DNA of 64,000 nt from Sphingobium yanoikuyae (GCF_013001025.1 NZ_CP053021.1:992001-1056000); one strand, 5' to 3'; shown: positions 37,183 to 46,931, counted from the stretch's first letter. The notes: generated by a model not told the origin, from the sequence alone. A program made the numbers and translations.

Positions 37183-37374
37183 TCAGTCGGTGGAGGCGGG
37201 CAGAGAGACGGCGGGCAGGGGCGTGGCGGTGACGGTCATGCGGGCGAGCAGGATGGGATGATCCTTGCCCTCCAGCAATTGCGCCGTTTGCGGTGCCTGC
37301 GCGTCGGCAAAGGGGGTGAGGCTGACCCCGAACAGCAGCGCACTGCTGATGAGGCTGGCGGCGATCATCTTCAT
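37183..37374 (-). CDS. Small secreted protein, unknown
   Basis: 63 residues: a signal peptide MKMIAASLISSALLFGVSLTPFADA, then about 38 residues with no motif. The start was chosen for the signal peptide; a 12-residue longer frame is less likely. It sits immediately upstream of the CPBP protease gene, 28 bases apart on the same strand, so the two may be functionally linked. It is short, so certainty is limited. Confidence 0.55.
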   Translation of the reverse strand: MKMIAASLISSALLFGVSLTPFADAQAPQTAQLLEGKDHPILLARMTVTATPLPAVSLPASTD

Positions 37375-37484
37375 GGAGGCATTCCTTCCACGGCGCCGGA
37401 GCGGCGCCATGGAGGGAGGGATTAGGCAGAAGATGTCGCAGCATTATCCCGGATAACCGCCCTTTTGTCGGAAAATGTATCAGC

Positions 37485-38690
37485 CTATTCGTGCCGCAGC
37501 GCGTCGATCGGGTTGAGGCTGGCCGCCCGGCGGGCGGGGAAATAGCCGAACACCACGCCGATCGCCGCCGAAAAGAGGAAGGCGATCAGATTGACCTGCG
37601 GATCGAAGGTGAAGGGCACCTTCATCAGCGGCGCGATGCCGACCGATGCGATCAGGGCGATGACCAGGCCGATCAGGCCGCCCATGCACGACAGCACGAT
37701 CGCCTCCACCAGAAACTGCATCAGCACTTCGCGCGCGACCGCGCCGATGGCGAGGCGGATGCCGATCTCGCGGGTGCGTTCCGTCACCGACACCAACATG
37801 ATGTTCATGATGCCGATGCCGCCGACCAGCAGCGAGATGGCGGCGACCGCCGCGACGATCTGGGTCAGGATGGTGGTGGTGCCGGTCAGCGTGTCGCTGA
37901 TCTGCTTGGTGTCGAAGACGTTGAAATTATCCTCCGCGCCCGCCTTGATCTTGCGCCGCTCGCGCATCAGCTGCTCCAGGCTGTCCTGCACGGTCGCGCT
38001 GTCATAGGCGTCGTCGACCGCGACCATGATCTGGCTGATGTCGCGATCGCCGGTGAAGCGGCGCTGGACGAACTTGATCGGCATGACGACGACATCGTCC
38101 TGGTCGCCAAAGCCGCCCTGGCCGCGGGTCGCCAGTACGCCCACCACCTGACAGCTCACGCCCTTGATGCGCATCCGCTTGCCGATCGGGTCATTGCCCT
38201 GGAACAGGTTGGTGCGCACCGTATTGCCGATGATGCAGACCGATTTGCCGGCCTCTTCCTCGTCCGGCATGAACAGCCGGCCTTCCGACACATTCCAGGA
38301 CTGGACCTGCGAATAGGCGGAGGTCGTGCCATAGACAGTGGTCGACCAGTTATTGCCTTCATAGATGGCGGTGCCGCTCGACTGGACCACCGGCGCCACG
38401 GCGCGCACGCCGGTCAGCTGGTTCTCGATCGCGGTCAGGTCCGCTTCCTTGAAATTGGGCGGGCGCGGCCCGCCGCCGCCACGGCCGAAGCCCTGGCCGG
38501 GGCGCAGTTGCAGCACATTGGCGCCCAGCGAGCTGATCTGTTCGCGCACGGCGGCGGTCGCGCCATTGCCCAGCGTCACCATGGTGACGACGGCGGCAAC
38601 GCCGATGATGATGCCGAGCGTCGTGAGGAAGCTGCGCATCTTGTGCCGGTTGATCGCCCGGAAGGCGAGGATGACAGTGGTGCCCAGCAT
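37485..38690 (-). CDS. MacB-type efflux permease (FtsX domain)
   Basis: 401 residues. An N-terminal helix, a periplasmic MacB_PCD domain (about 45-250), then three FtsX helices. NIMLVSVTERTREIGIRLA is the FtsX signature. The C-terminus ends FPARRAASLNPIDALRHE, usual for the family. It carries the mechanotransmission role of a tripartite exporter. It is a separate polypeptide here (E. coli fuses ATPase and permease). Its start overlaps the ATPase stop by one base. Confidence 0.92.
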   Translation of the reverse strand: MLGTTVILAFRAINRHKMRSFLTTLGIIIGVAAVVTMVTLGNGATAAVREQISSLGANVLQLRPGQGFGRGGGGPRPPNFKEADLTAIENQLTGVRAVAPVVQSSGTAIYEGNNWSTTVYGTTSAYSQVQSWNVSEGRLFMPDEEEAGKSVCIIGNTVRTNLFQGNDPIGKRMRIKGVSCQVVGVLATRGQGGFGDQDDVVVMPIKFVQRRFTGDRDISQIMVAVDDAYDSATVQDSLEQLMRERRKIKAGAEDNFNVFDTKQISDTLTGTTTILTQIVAAVAAISLLVGGIGIMNIMLVSVTERTREIGIRLAIGAVAREVLMQFLVEAIVLSCMGGLIGLVIALIASVGIAPLMKVPFTFDPQVNLIAFLFSAAIGVVFGYFPARRAASLNPIDALRHE

Positions 38691-39412
38691 CAGCCCACGG
38701 CTCCCTTCTGCGGTCCGCCCTGGCCCTTGTCGACCCGCTCCACCAGCCCATCCTTGAAATGGACGATGGTGCGGGCAAATTCGGCCATGTCGGGTTCGTG
38801 CGTCACCATCAGCACGGTGATGCCGCTATTCTGGTTGAGGTCGGTCAGCAATTGCATGATCTCCACCGACCGTTCGGAATCGAGATTGCCGGTCGGTTCG
38901 TCCGCCAGCAGCACGTCGGGCTGGGTGACGATGGCACGGGCGATCGCGACGCGCTGTTGCTGGCCGCCGGACAGTTCGGCCGGCGTATGGTCCCACCAGT
39001 CCTTCAGGCCCACCTTGTCGAGCGCGGCCATGCCCATGTCATAGCGGGTCTTCTTGTCCTCGCCGCGATAAAGCAGGGGCAGCTCGACATTTTCGAGCGC
39101 GCTGGTGCGGGCGAGCAGGTTGAAGCCCTGGAAGACGAAGCCGAGATAGCGGCGGCGCAGCAGCGCGCGCTGATCGCGGTCCAGCGTCTCGACATGGCGG
39201 CCCTTGAACAGGAACTGCCCGCCCGATGGCACGTCGAGGCAGCCCAGTATGTTCATCGTCGTCGACTTGCCCGAGCCCGAAGGCCCCATGACGGCGACGA
39301 AATCACCCTGCTCGATATCGAGGTCGATGCCCTTGAGTGCCTGAAAGGCGGTGGGGCCGCTGCCGAAGATCTTGGTGATCCCCCGCAGCGAGATGATGGG
39401 ATCGGCGGCCAT
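38690..39412 (-). CDS. MacB-type efflux ATPase
   Basis: 240 residues. Walker A GPSGSGKST, Q-loop, signature LSGGQQQRVA, Walker B LLADEPTGNLD and H-loop MVTHEPD are intact. LolD/MacB subgroup, providing ATP energy to the adjacent permease. It is four bases from the end of the adaptor gene and co-transcribed. The start MAADPIISLRG matches family length; a longer frame upstream overlaps the adaptor gene. Confidence 0.93.
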   Translation of the reverse strand: MAADPIISLRGITKIFGSGPTAFQALKGIDLDIEQGDFVAVMGPSGSGKSTTMNILGCLDVPSGGQFLFKGRHVETLDRDQRALLRRRYLGFVFQGFNLLARTSALENVELPLLYRGEDKKTRYDMGMAALDKVGLKDWWDHTPAELSGGQQQRVAIARAIVTQPDVLLADEPTGNLDSERSVEIMQLLTDLNQNSGITVLMVTHEPDMAEFARTIVHFKDGLVERVDKGQGGPQKGAVG

Positions 39413-39416
39413 GGGG

Positions 39417-40964
39417 TCAGGTTCCGCTCTGCCGGCCGGTGCCCCGGCTCTCCGCGCCGCCGCTGCCCTGGGGGGCGGCGGGCGTCGGGGCGACCGGGGC
39501 GGTCTGGGGCGCGGCATCGCCCGAATTGCCAAGCGACTTGACGCTGGCGGGGCTGCCGTCGGCGGCGGGATTGCGCGGGCGATCCTTCGTGTCGCCAGCG
39601 GCGGGGTCTGCCTTCTGGTCCTCGGCGGGCTGCTGCGCGCCGGCGGCAAGCTGGCCGGTGATGACCTTCATGCCGGGCTTCAGGTCGCCGCCGGTGATGA
39701 CGGTGCGCGATCCGTCGCTGGCGCCGACGGTCACCTGGATCGCCTTGGGATCGCCCTTTTCGTCGAGGACATAGAGGGTCTGGCTGCTACCCGCGCCGAA
39801 ATTGACCTGTCGGTTGGCACCGCTGCGGCGCATGCGGCCGGGGCCGGGCAGGACGCTGGTGATGCCGCCGCCCGATCCGGCGCCGCTGCTGGGCTTGAAG
39901 CGGAGCGCGCTGTTGGGGACGAGCAGCACATCATGCAGTTCCTGGGTCACGATGTCGGCGGTCGCGGTCATGCCCGGACGCAGGGTTTCGTCCGCATTAT
40001 CGACCGACAGCACGGCGGTATAGGCGACGACCGTGCCGGTCGAGCTGCTGGTCGTGCTAGTCGAGGACGAGGAGGACGAGCTGCTGCTGGAGCTGTTCGA
40101 TCCGACATTCACCCGCGTGACCTTTGCCGGGAAGGTGCTGCCGGGGAAGGCGTCGACGGCGAAATTGGCGGTCTGGCCTTCCTTGACCTGGCCGACATCG
40201 GCTTCGTCCACCGATACCTCGACCTCCATCTTGGTGAGATCCTCGGCGATGGTGAACAGCACCGGCGCATTGAGCGAGGCGGCGACGGTCTGGCCCGGTT
40301 CGATGTCGCGCGACAGGACCACGCCGGTGACGGGCGAGACGATCTGGGCGATCGACAGGTTGGTCTGGGCGGTCGACAGCTGGGCGCGCGAGACATTCAC
40401 CTGCGCCTGCGCCGAACGAAGATTGGCGAGCGCGCCATTATAGTCGGCGCGGGCCGAATCCAGTTCGGTCTTGGCCGGCACCTTGCCACCCGAACGCTGA
40501 TAGACGTTGAGCTGACGATCGAGCGTCGCCTTGGCCAGCGCGACCTGCGCCTGCGCCTGGGCGACGCCAGCCTGGGAGGAGGCGACCTGAGCCTGCGTCT
40601 GGTTGATCGTGTCGACCAGGCGGCGGGTGTCCAGTTCGGCGAGCTTCTGCCCCTTGGTCACGCGATCATTGACGTCGACATAGACGGCGGTGATCTTGCC
40701 CGACTGTTCGGACCCCACATCGACCTGGTTGATCGGCTTCAAATTGCCGGTCGCCGATACGCTGACCGTCAGGTCGCCCTGGCGCGCCTCGCGGGTGGCA
40801 TAATTGGGCTTGTCATCGCCGGCAAAGCAGCGGGCGACAAGCAGGACCAGGATCAGCAGCACGACGCCGATAATTCCGCGCATCATCCACTTGCGATACG
40901 GCTTTTCCGGCTTGGCGCCCAGAAAGTCGTTGAGATCCTGGTCGGGGCTGGCGTCATTGCTCAT
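39417..40964 (-). CDS. MacA-type periplasmic adaptor, with poly-serine insert
   Basis: 515 residues. A single N-terminal helix (about 29-46) anchors it. A coiled-coil hairpin spans about 115-200, with lipoyl and beta-barrel domains on either side. An unusual Ser/Thr-rich stretch fills residues 289-309 (DNA 40038-40100), in the barrel domain. The C-terminus (430-515) is a long Gln/Pro/Ala-rich tail. It links the MacB unit to the outer-membrane channel. The start at MSNDASPDQ overlaps the channel gene by 11 bases; an ATG 12 bases upstream is possible. Confidence 0.88.
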   Translation of the reverse strand: MSNDASPDQDLNDFLGAKPEKPYRKWMMRGIIGVVLLILVLLVARCFAGDDKPNYATREARQGDLTVSVSATGNLKPINQVDVGSEQSGKITAVYVDVNDRVTKGQKLAELDTRRLVDTINQTQAQVASSQAGVAQAQAQVALAKATLDRQLNVYQRSGGKVPAKTELDSARADYNGALANLRSAQAQVNVSRAQLSTAQTNLSIAQIVSPVTGVVLSRDIEPGQTVAASLNAPVLFTIAEDLTKMEVEVSVDEADVGQVKEGQTANFAVDAFPGSTFPAKVTRVNVGSNSSSSSSSSSSSTSTTSSSTGTVVAYTAVLSVDNADETLRPGMTATADIVTQELHDVLLVPNSALRFKPSSGAGSGGGITSVLPGPGRMRRSGANRQVNFGAGSSQTLYVLDEKGDPKAIQVTVGASDGSRTVITGGDLKPGMKVITGQLAAGAQQPAEDQKADPAAGDTKDRPRNPAADGSPASVKSLGNSGDAAPQTAPVAPTPAAPQGSGGAESRGTGRQSGT

Positions 40965-42405
40965 GGGGGCGGTCATCCATATTCTGCCAGCCGCCACCCA
41001 GCGCATTATAGAGCTGGGCGATGGCCAGGATCTCGTCCGATTGGGCGCTGGCAAGGCTGTTGCGGGCGTTCAGCAACGTGGTTTCGCTGCTGGACAGGGT
41101 CTGGAAGTCGATCAGGCCGGACTGATACTGGCTGCGCGCCAGGATCGCGGCATTGTTCGACGCTTCATAGGCGGTGGCGAACTCGACCTTGCGTCGGCGG
41201 GCACTGTCGAGCGAGGCCATGCCATTTTCGACATCCTCCAGCGCGCCGAGGACGCTCTGCTTGTAGGCGGCGAAGGCGGCATCGGTCGCCGCCTTCTGCG
41301 CGCGGACCTGCGAGGCGAGGCGGCCACCATCGAAGATGGTCTGGGCGACATTGGCAAAGACGCCGCCGGTGATGAGGTCGAACAGATCCTTGAAGGCGTT
41401 CGACGTGGTGCCGATGTTGCCGCTGATGCCGAACGAGGGATAGAGCTGTGCCTGGGCGACGCCGATCCGCGCGGTGGCGGCGGCCAGCGCCCGTTCGGCG
41501 GACCGCACATCGGGTCGCTGGCGCAGCGTATCGGCCGGAATGCCGGTGGCGATGTCGGTGGCGGCGGTGGGGATCGGTGTCGGCGTTTCCAGCGCGCGGG
41601 TCGCGTCGCCCGGCGCCTGGCCGGTCAGCACGGCGATGCGGTTGAGGCTGCCCTTCAGGCTGGCTTCGAGCTGGGGGATGGTGGCGTTGGTCTGGGCGAG
41701 CTGGGCTCTGGCCTGCTGCTCGTCGAGCGAGGAGACCAGCCCGGCCTGCAACCGCCAGCGGGCGATGTCGTAATTGTCCTGCTGCACCTTCTGCGTCTCG
41801 CGGGCGATGCGCAGCTGCTCCTGCGATGCGCGCGCCTGAACATAGTTGGTGACCAGTTCGGAAATGATGGTCATCCGCACATTGGCGAGGTCATAGCCGG
41901 ACGCGGCAAGATCGGCCCGCGCCGCTTCGGCCGAGCGCGACAATTCGCCGAACAGGTCGATCTGCCAGCTGGCATTGGCGCCGGCCGAATAGCTGCTGGA
42001 CCAGTTGCTGGCGCCGGTGGAGATGACGTTGCCGCTGTCGTCGACACGCGTGCCGCCGGCCTGACTGCGGTAATTCTTGCCGCCGCTGGCCGATCCGTTC
42101 ACCTGCGGCAGGAAGGCGGCATTGGCCTGGCGCAGGGATTCCCGCGCCTGCCGCAGCCGTGCCTGCGCCTGGACGATGTCCAGGTTGCCGGCGATCGCCT
42201 GATCGATCAGGCCGGTCAGCGTCGGATCGTTGAGCCGCGTCCACCAGGTGGCGAGGGTGGCGTCGTCCAGCGCGGCGCCGCTGCCCTGGCTATAGCCGGC
42301 AGGCACGCCCAGCGCGGCGGATTGCGGCGCGTGATAGTTCGGCCCCGCCGCGCAGGCGGACAGTGCAAGCACCGATCCCGTGAGCCATGCAATGCGATAT
42401 CGCAC
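40954..42405 (-). CDS. TolC-like outer-membrane efflux channel (NodT family)
   Basis: 483 residues. A signal peptide ends in the lipobox LSACAAG, so the channel is a lipoprotein like OprM. Two OEP repeats follow (about 60-260 and 270-460), with alpha-helical hairpins such as ARASQEQLRIARETQKVQQD. I choose the GTG at 42405 (AAGGAAAAG directly upstream); the alternative ATG at 42444 adds 13 residues. First gene of the operon channel-adaptor-ATPase-permease. The substrate may be a macrolide or a secondary metabolite. Confidence 0.9.
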   Translation of the reverse strand: MRYRIAWLTGSVLALSACAAGPNYHAPQSAALGVPAGYSQGSGAALDDATLATWWTRLNDPTLTGLIDQAIAGNLDIVQAQARLRQARESLRQANAAFLPQVNGSASGGKNYRSQAGGTRVDDSGNVISTGASNWSSSYSAGANASWQIDLFGELSRSAEAARADLAASGYDLANVRMTIISELVTNYVQARASQEQLRIARETQKVQQDNYDIARWRLQAGLVSSLDEQQARAQLAQTNATIPQLEASLKGSLNRIAVLTGQAPGDATRALETPTPIPTAATDIATGIPADTLRQRPDVRSAERALAAATARIGVAQAQLYPSFGISGNIGTTSNAFKDLFDLITGGVFANVAQTIFDGGRLASQVRAQKAATDAAFAAYKQSVLGALEDVENGMASLDSARRRKVEFATAYEASNNAAILARSQYQSGLIDFQTLSSSETTLLNARNSLASAQSDEILAIAQLYNALGGGWQNMDDRPHEQ

Positions 42406-42595
42406 CTTTTCCTTGCACTCCGTCGTCGTTAAAGGGGCCAGCAATATTCCCCCGGAGAGACAGGGGGCAGGTGTATCAGGTCGTTACGTGCCGAAAAGCA
42501 ATGTACGCCTCAATGCCATATATGTCTCAAAGTGTAACGTGCGTGAATTCCCGTGTTTTTCTCCGGAAAGACACCAGTAGATCAGAGGATGGAAG

Positions 42596-43531
42596 ATGAG
42601 GGCATTTCTTTTCCCGGGCCAGGGTAGCCAGTCGGTCGGCATGGGCAAGGCGCTGGCTGAGGCAAGCCCGGCGGCAAAGGAACTGTTCCAGGAAGTCGAT
42701 GACGCCCTGTCGCAGCATCTGTTCCGCATCATGGTGGAAGGCCCCGAGAGCGACCTGACCCTGACCGAGAATGCCCAGCCGGCGATCATGGCCAATGCGC
42801 TCGCCACGCTGCGCGTGATGCAGAAGGAAGGCGGCTTCAGCCTGGCTGACAAGGGTGATTATGTCGCAGGCCACTCGCTGGGTGAATATAGTGCGCTCTG
42901 CGCGGTCGAGGCGTTCGATCTTGGCACCACCGCCCGCCTGCTCAAGCTGCGCGGTCAGGCGATGCAGGCCGCCGTGCCGGTGGGCGAGGGTGCGATGGCC
43001 GCGCTGCTGGGCGCCGACATCGAAAAGGCACAGGCGCTGGCCGATGCCGCTGCCGAGGGCGAAGTCTGCACCGTCGCCAACGACAATGATCCCAGCCAGG
43101 TCGTCATTTCCGGCCACAAGGGCGCGATCGAGCGCGCCGTCGCGCTGGTTAAGGATTATGGCATCAAGCGCGGCGTGCTGCTGCCGGTGTCGGCGCCCTT
43201 CCACTGCCCGCTGATGCAGCCGGCTGCCGATGCGATGGCGGAAGCGCTCGCCAAGGCGACGATCAACGCGCCGCTGCTGCCGGTCTATGCCAATGTGCTG
43301 GCCGCGCCGATCAGCGACCCGACCGACATTCGCGAGCGTCTGGTCGAGCAGGTCACCGGTCGCGTCCGCTGGCGCGAGTCGATCGGCGCGATGTGGGACG
43401 CGGGCGTCACCGATTTCGTCGAACTGGGCGGCAAGGTGCTCGGCCCGATGGTCAAGCGCATCGCGCCGGACGCCACCGTGCGCAGCGTGGTGACGATGGA
43501 CGATATCGAGGCGGTGCTGGGCGCGCTGTGA
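42596..43531 (+). CDS. fabD: Malonyl-CoA:ACP transacylase
   Basis: 311 residues. The nucleophile Ser94 is in AGHSLGEYSAL, FPGQGSQSVGMG starts the protein, and the catalytic His follows in VSAPFHCPLM. It loads malonyl onto acyl carrier protein. Its stop overlaps the next gene by four bases. Upstream, the 190-base gap from the channel gene carries two near-identical GTWACGTGC words at about 42481 and 42535, which might be a regulator site. Confidence 0.95.
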   Translation: MRAFLFPGQGSQSVGMGKALAEASPAAKELFQEVDDALSQHLFRIMVEGPESDLTLTENAQPAIMANALATLRVMQKEGGFSLADKGDYVAGHSLGEYSALCAVEAFDLGTTARLLKLRGQAMQAAVPVGEGAMAALLGADIEKAQALADAAAEGEVCTVANDNDPSQVVISGHKGAIERAVALVKDYGIKRGVLLPVSAPFHCPLMQPAADAMAEALAKATINAPLLPVYANVLAAPISDPTDIRERLVEQVTGRVRWRESIGAMWDAGVTDFVELGGKVLGPMVKRIAPDATVRSVVTMDDIEAVLGAL

Positions 43532-44334
43532 GCGAGAGCCCGGTCCTTACCCACCGTGACGGGGCCGTCCTGACGGTCACGCTGAACCTGCCCGACCGGC
43601 GCAACCCGATCTCCGATCCGGCGATGGTGGATGCGCTGTGCGACGTGTTCGAGGCGGCGGACCGGGACGCGGGCATCCATGTTGCGATCCTGACCGGGGC
43701 GGGCAGTGCCTTCTCCTCGGGTGGCGATCTCAACGCGATGCGGCCGGATGCCGGCGGGCTGCGCGCCAGCCTGCCGGCGCAGACGCGGCGCAATTATCGT
43801 GCGGGCATCCAGCGCCTGCCTCTGCTGTTCCAGGCGATCGAGCTGCCAGTGATCGCGGCGGTCAATGGCCCGGCGATCGGCGCGGGGCTGGACCTGGCCT
43901 GCATGTGCGACCTGCGCATCGCGGGGCAAAGCGCGCGCTTTGCCGAAAGCTTCGTGAAGCTAGGCCTGGTGTCGGGCGATGGCGGGGCCTGGTTGCTGCC
44001 GCGCATCATCGGCTTTTCCAAGGCGTCGCAACTCTCGCTGACCGGCGAAACGATCGACGCGGGCGAGGCACTGCGGATCGGGCTGGTCGGCGATGTGGTG
44101 CCCGACGCGGACCTTATGAAGGTGGCGCGGGCGCAGGCCGATGCGATCGCCGCCAACCCGCCGCATGCGACACGGATGACCAAGCGGCTGCTGCGCGCGG
44201 CGCAGACGGCTGAACTATCACAGACACTGGAAATGGCGGGCGCCATGCAGGCGCTGGCCCACGCGACCGCGGATCATGACGAGGCGATCGACGCCTTCTT
44301 CGACCGCCGGCCGCCACACTTCAAGGGAGACTAG
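43528..44334 (+). CDS. Crotonase-family protein within the fab cluster
   Basis: 268 residues, enoyl-CoA hydratase/isomerase fold. SSGGDLNAM is the oxyanion loop and NGPAIGAGLDLACMCD the second. Where true hydratases have the first catalytic Glu, this has Asp or Leu (AGLDLAC), so hydratase activity is doubtful; isomerase or another crotonase reaction is possible. It starts with GTG overlapping fabD (GTGA) and lies one base before the fabG ATG, so all three are co-transcribed. Confidence 0.85.
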   Translation: MSESPVLTHRDGAVLTVTLNLPDRRNPISDPAMVDALCDVFEAADRDAGIHVAILTGAGSAFSSGGDLNAMRPDAGGLRASLPAQTRRNYRAGIQRLPLLFQAIELPVIAAVNGPAIGAGLDLACMCDLRIAGQSARFAESFVKLGLVSGDGGAWLLPRIIGFSKASQLSLTGETIDAGEALRIGLVGDVVPDADLMKVARAQADAIAANPPHATRMTKRLLRAAQTAELSQTLEMAGAMQALAHATADHDEAIDAFFDRRPPHFKGD

Positions 44335-44335
44335 A

Positions 44336-45076
44336 ATGTTCGATCTGACGGGAATGACCGCGCTGGTGACGGGCGCTTCGGGGGGCATTGGTTCCTCCAT
44401 CGCCAAGGCGCTGGCCGCGCAGGGCGCCACGCTGGCGCTGTCGGGCAGCAATGAGGAGAAGCTCAAGGCCTTCGCCGCCGAACTGGGCGGCGATCACAAG
44501 ACCTTGGTCTGCAACCTGTCCGATCCGGCCGCCGTCGACGCGTTGGTGCCGCAGGCGGTGGAAGCGCTGGGCGGCAAGATCGACATCCTGGTCAACAATG
44601 CCGGCATCACCCGCGACAACCTGATCCTGCGCATGAAGGACGAGGAATGGTCGCAGGTTATCGCGGTCAATCTGGAAGCCGCCTTCCGCCTGTGCCGCGC
44701 CGCCGCCAAGCCGATGATGAAGGCGCGCTTTGGCCGCATCATCTCGATCACCTCGGTCGTGGGCGTCACCGGCAATCCGGGCCAGTCCAACTATTGCGCG
44801 TCGAAGGCCGGCATCATCGGCATGTCGAAGTCGCTGGGCCAGGAACTGGCGAGCCGCGGTATCACGGTGAACTGCGTGGCGCCCGGCTTCATCCGGTCGG
44901 CCATGACCGATGCGCTGAACGATGCCCAGAAGGGCACGATCCTGGCCAAGATCCCGGCCGGCGATCTGGGCGATGGCGACGATATCGGCGCAGCAGTCGC
45001 CTATCTGGCGAGCAAGGAGGCGGGCTATGTCAACGGCCAGACCCTGCACGTCAACGGCGGCATGGCGATGATCTGA
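44336..45076 (+). CDS. fabG: 3-oxoacyl-ACP reductase
   Basis: 246 residues, SDR family. TGASGGIG at 12-19, NNAG at 87-90, and the catalytic triad Ser140, Tyr153, Lys157 (SNYCASKAG). It reduces 3-oxoacyl-ACP with NADPH. AAGGGAG precedes the ATG. Third gene of fabD-crotonase-fabG. acpP and fabF lie 1.4 kb further on but are separated by a gene of opposite strand. Confidence 0.93.
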   Translation: MFDLTGMTALVTGASGGIGSSIAKALAAQGATLALSGSNEEKLKAFAAELGGDHKTLVCNLSDPAAVDALVPQAVEALGGKIDILVNNAGITRDNLILRMKDEEWSQVIAVNLEAAFRLCRAAAKPMMKARFGRIISITSVVGVTGNPGQSNYCASKAGIIGMSKSLGQELASRGITVNCVAPGFIRSAMTDALNDAQKGTILAKIPAGDLGDGDDIGAAVAYLASKEAGYVNGQTLHVNGGMAMI

Positions 45077-45088
45077 CTGAAGTCCCGG

Positions 45089-46312
45089 TCAGGCGATCTT
45101 TGTCCGGCCGGGCAGATTATAAGCGAGCGCGCCGTCCAGCAGGATGGCGCGCCGCATCGCCAGCGCCAGCACCGCGATCGCGGCGATCAGGTTGACCGGC
45201 ACATGGGTCCATTCCGACACGGCCCGGCCGAATAGCGGCGCCATCCAGGCATAGGCCAGCCAGCTTCGTTCCCAGCTTAGCGCGCCGCGCTTGCCCATGT
45301 CGGCGGCGACGAAGGCGATCGCCATCCCCAGCAGCACATAGTCATAATCGAGCACATAGGGTGTGCAGAGCAGGGCGGCGCTGAGCGCAGCGGCGCCCCG
45401 CACTTCCATCGTCCCACGGCGGGCGACCAGCGCGGCGATGCCGATGGCGATGGCTGTCACCAGGCCCTGCACCACATAGGCGGCTGGAATGCTGCCGCCC
45501 CATTGGCGAATGGCGGCAAAGGGGCTTTGGATCTTTTCCCAGCCGGTGGCACCATTTTCGATGATGATATGCTGCGTCAGGGGCAGAGAATCGATGAACG
45601 CCTGCCACACCGGCCAGCCCCAGATCAGCAATGTCAGCAGGCACAGGCCGGCCGAGGTCAGACCGGCGGCCAGGAAGGCGCGGGCATTGCCGCGTGCGAT
45701 GATCAGCACAGGGATCAGCACCGCAAATTGCGGTTTGTAGACCAATGCGCCCAGCAGCATGCCGGCGATCCAGGGACGTCGGTCGAGCAGGGCCATGCCG
45801 CCGCCCAGCAGGCCGGCGGTCATGAACGCATTCTGGCCATGGCCCAGGCACACCATCACCACCGGCGCACCGAGCGCGATGAGCAGCGCGTCGCGCTGAC
45901 CCAGCAGGACATGGCGGACGACCATCAGCGCGCCGGCCAGCGTCAGTCCCTGCCACAGCAGCAGGGCAGGGGTGTAGGGGATTTGCGCCAGCAACGTGGC
46001 CAGGATCAGGAAGGGCGGGGGATAGTGCCAGCCATAGAAAGGGATGGCGGGATCATGATGGATCGCCTTCTGCACTTCATGATGGGCGGGCCAGTTCCAT
46101 GCCTGGGCGGCCTGGCCATGGTCGGCCATCCATCCCGCCGTCCAGACGTTGGAGAAGTCCGTGCCAAGCGGCCGGCCGAGCGAATCTACCGTGCCATGCG
46201 CCGTCGCGAACAGGTAGGTGAGGCCGATCAGCGTCGCAGCCAGCATCAGCCAGGCGGTCATTCGGACCCGTTCGGGGGTGATGAACTGGTCGGGGCACAG
46301 GCGGTCGATCAT
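45089..46312 (-). CDS. GT87-like (DUF2029) membrane glycosyltransferase
   Basis: 407 residues with about ten membrane helices. GTDFSNVWTAG in the first loop and YKPQFAVLIPVL are features of the polyprenol-phosphate mannosyltransferase-like DUF2029/GT87 family. GRPLGTDF supplies the conserved acidic residue. It probably transfers a sugar from a lipid carrier in envelope glycan assembly. The start at MIDRLCPDQFI is preferred; a frame 33 residues longer exists. It sits inside the fatty acid cluster on the opposite strand. Confidence 0.8.
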   Translation of the reverse strand: MIDRLCPDQFITPERVRMTAWLMLAATLIGLTYLFATAHGTVDSLGRPLGTDFSNVWTAGWMADHGQAAQAWNWPAHHEVQKAIHHDPAIPFYGWHYPPPFLILATLLAQIPYTPALLLWQGLTLAGALMVVRHVLLGQRDALLIALGAPVVMVCLGHGQNAFMTAGLLGGGMALLDRRPWIAGMLLGALVYKPQFAVLIPVLIIARGNARAFLAAGLTSAGLCLLTLLIWGWPVWQAFIDSLPLTQHIIIENGATGWEKIQSPFAAIRQWGGSIPAAYVVQGLVTAIAIGIAALVARRGTMEVRGAAALSAALLCTPYVLDYDYVLLGMAIAFVAADMGKRGALSWERSWLAYAWMAPLFGRAVSEWTHVPVNLIAAIAVLALAMRRAILLDGALAYNLPGRTKIA

Positions 46313-46519
46313 CGCTGTTGACTGGCACAAGCGGCTGAAATTTTGGTAAACAACCCGTTGTTTCCGGGTTTTTTCCGGCTTTTTATTGCCGAAACGCACC
46401 TGTTCCTCCATCTAGGGGCTTGGCGGGCTTCCCTCTTGCCTCTATCGGGGCTTGGCACTAGGGCAATGCCTTAACGGTTATTCAGAACCACCAACGATAC
46501 CCAGTAAGAAGGACCACTC

Positions 46520-46753
46520 ATGAGTGAGACCGCGGATCGCGTAAAGAAAATCGTCGTCGAGCATCTGGGCGTCGAAGCCGAGAAGGTGACCGAGGACGCC
46601 AGCTTCATCGACGATCTGGGCGCAGACAGCCTGGACATCGTTGAACTGGTGATGGCGTTCGAAGAAGAATTCGGCGTCGAAATCCCGGACGATGCGGCTG
46701 AGAAGATCGCCACCGTCAAGGACGCGATCGACTATATCGACAGCAAGGCCTAA
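46520..46753 (+). CDS. acpP: Acyl carrier protein
   Basis: 77 residues. Ser37 in [10 protein letters not shown] receives the 4'-phosphopantetheine. Acidic throughout, as in the family. GTAAGAAGGACC is the ribosome site. It carries growing acyl chains for FabD, FabG and FabF. The 207-base gap upstream (46313-46519) should contain a strong promoter, but I cannot place it with confidence. Confidence 0.97.
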   Translation: MSETADRVKKIVVEHLGVEAEKVTEDASFIDDLGADSLDIVELVMAFEEEFGVEIPDDAAEKIATVKDAIDYIDSKA

Positions 46754-46804
46754 GGGCTTCGCGGCCTGCCCTCAGTGGCGGGCCGCCCTCCTTGCACAAG
46801 GATT

Positions 46805-46846
46805 GGCTCCTCCTGTCCGGTGATCCCGGAGCTTGGGGAGCCTTTT
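46805..46846 (+). terminator. Hairpin between acpP and fabF
   Basis: GGCTCC pairs with GGAGCC and an inner TCCGG pairs with CCGGA, with two interior loops, followed by TTTT. It may reduce fabF transcription relative to acpP. Confidence 0.6.
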
Positions 46847-46931
46847 CGTATCTGGCCTGCCGTTCACAAGTGCGTGTGGAACGCCTAGATGAGCGGCACG
46901 GAACCAAAAATTGGAATTTCGGAGCAAGCAT

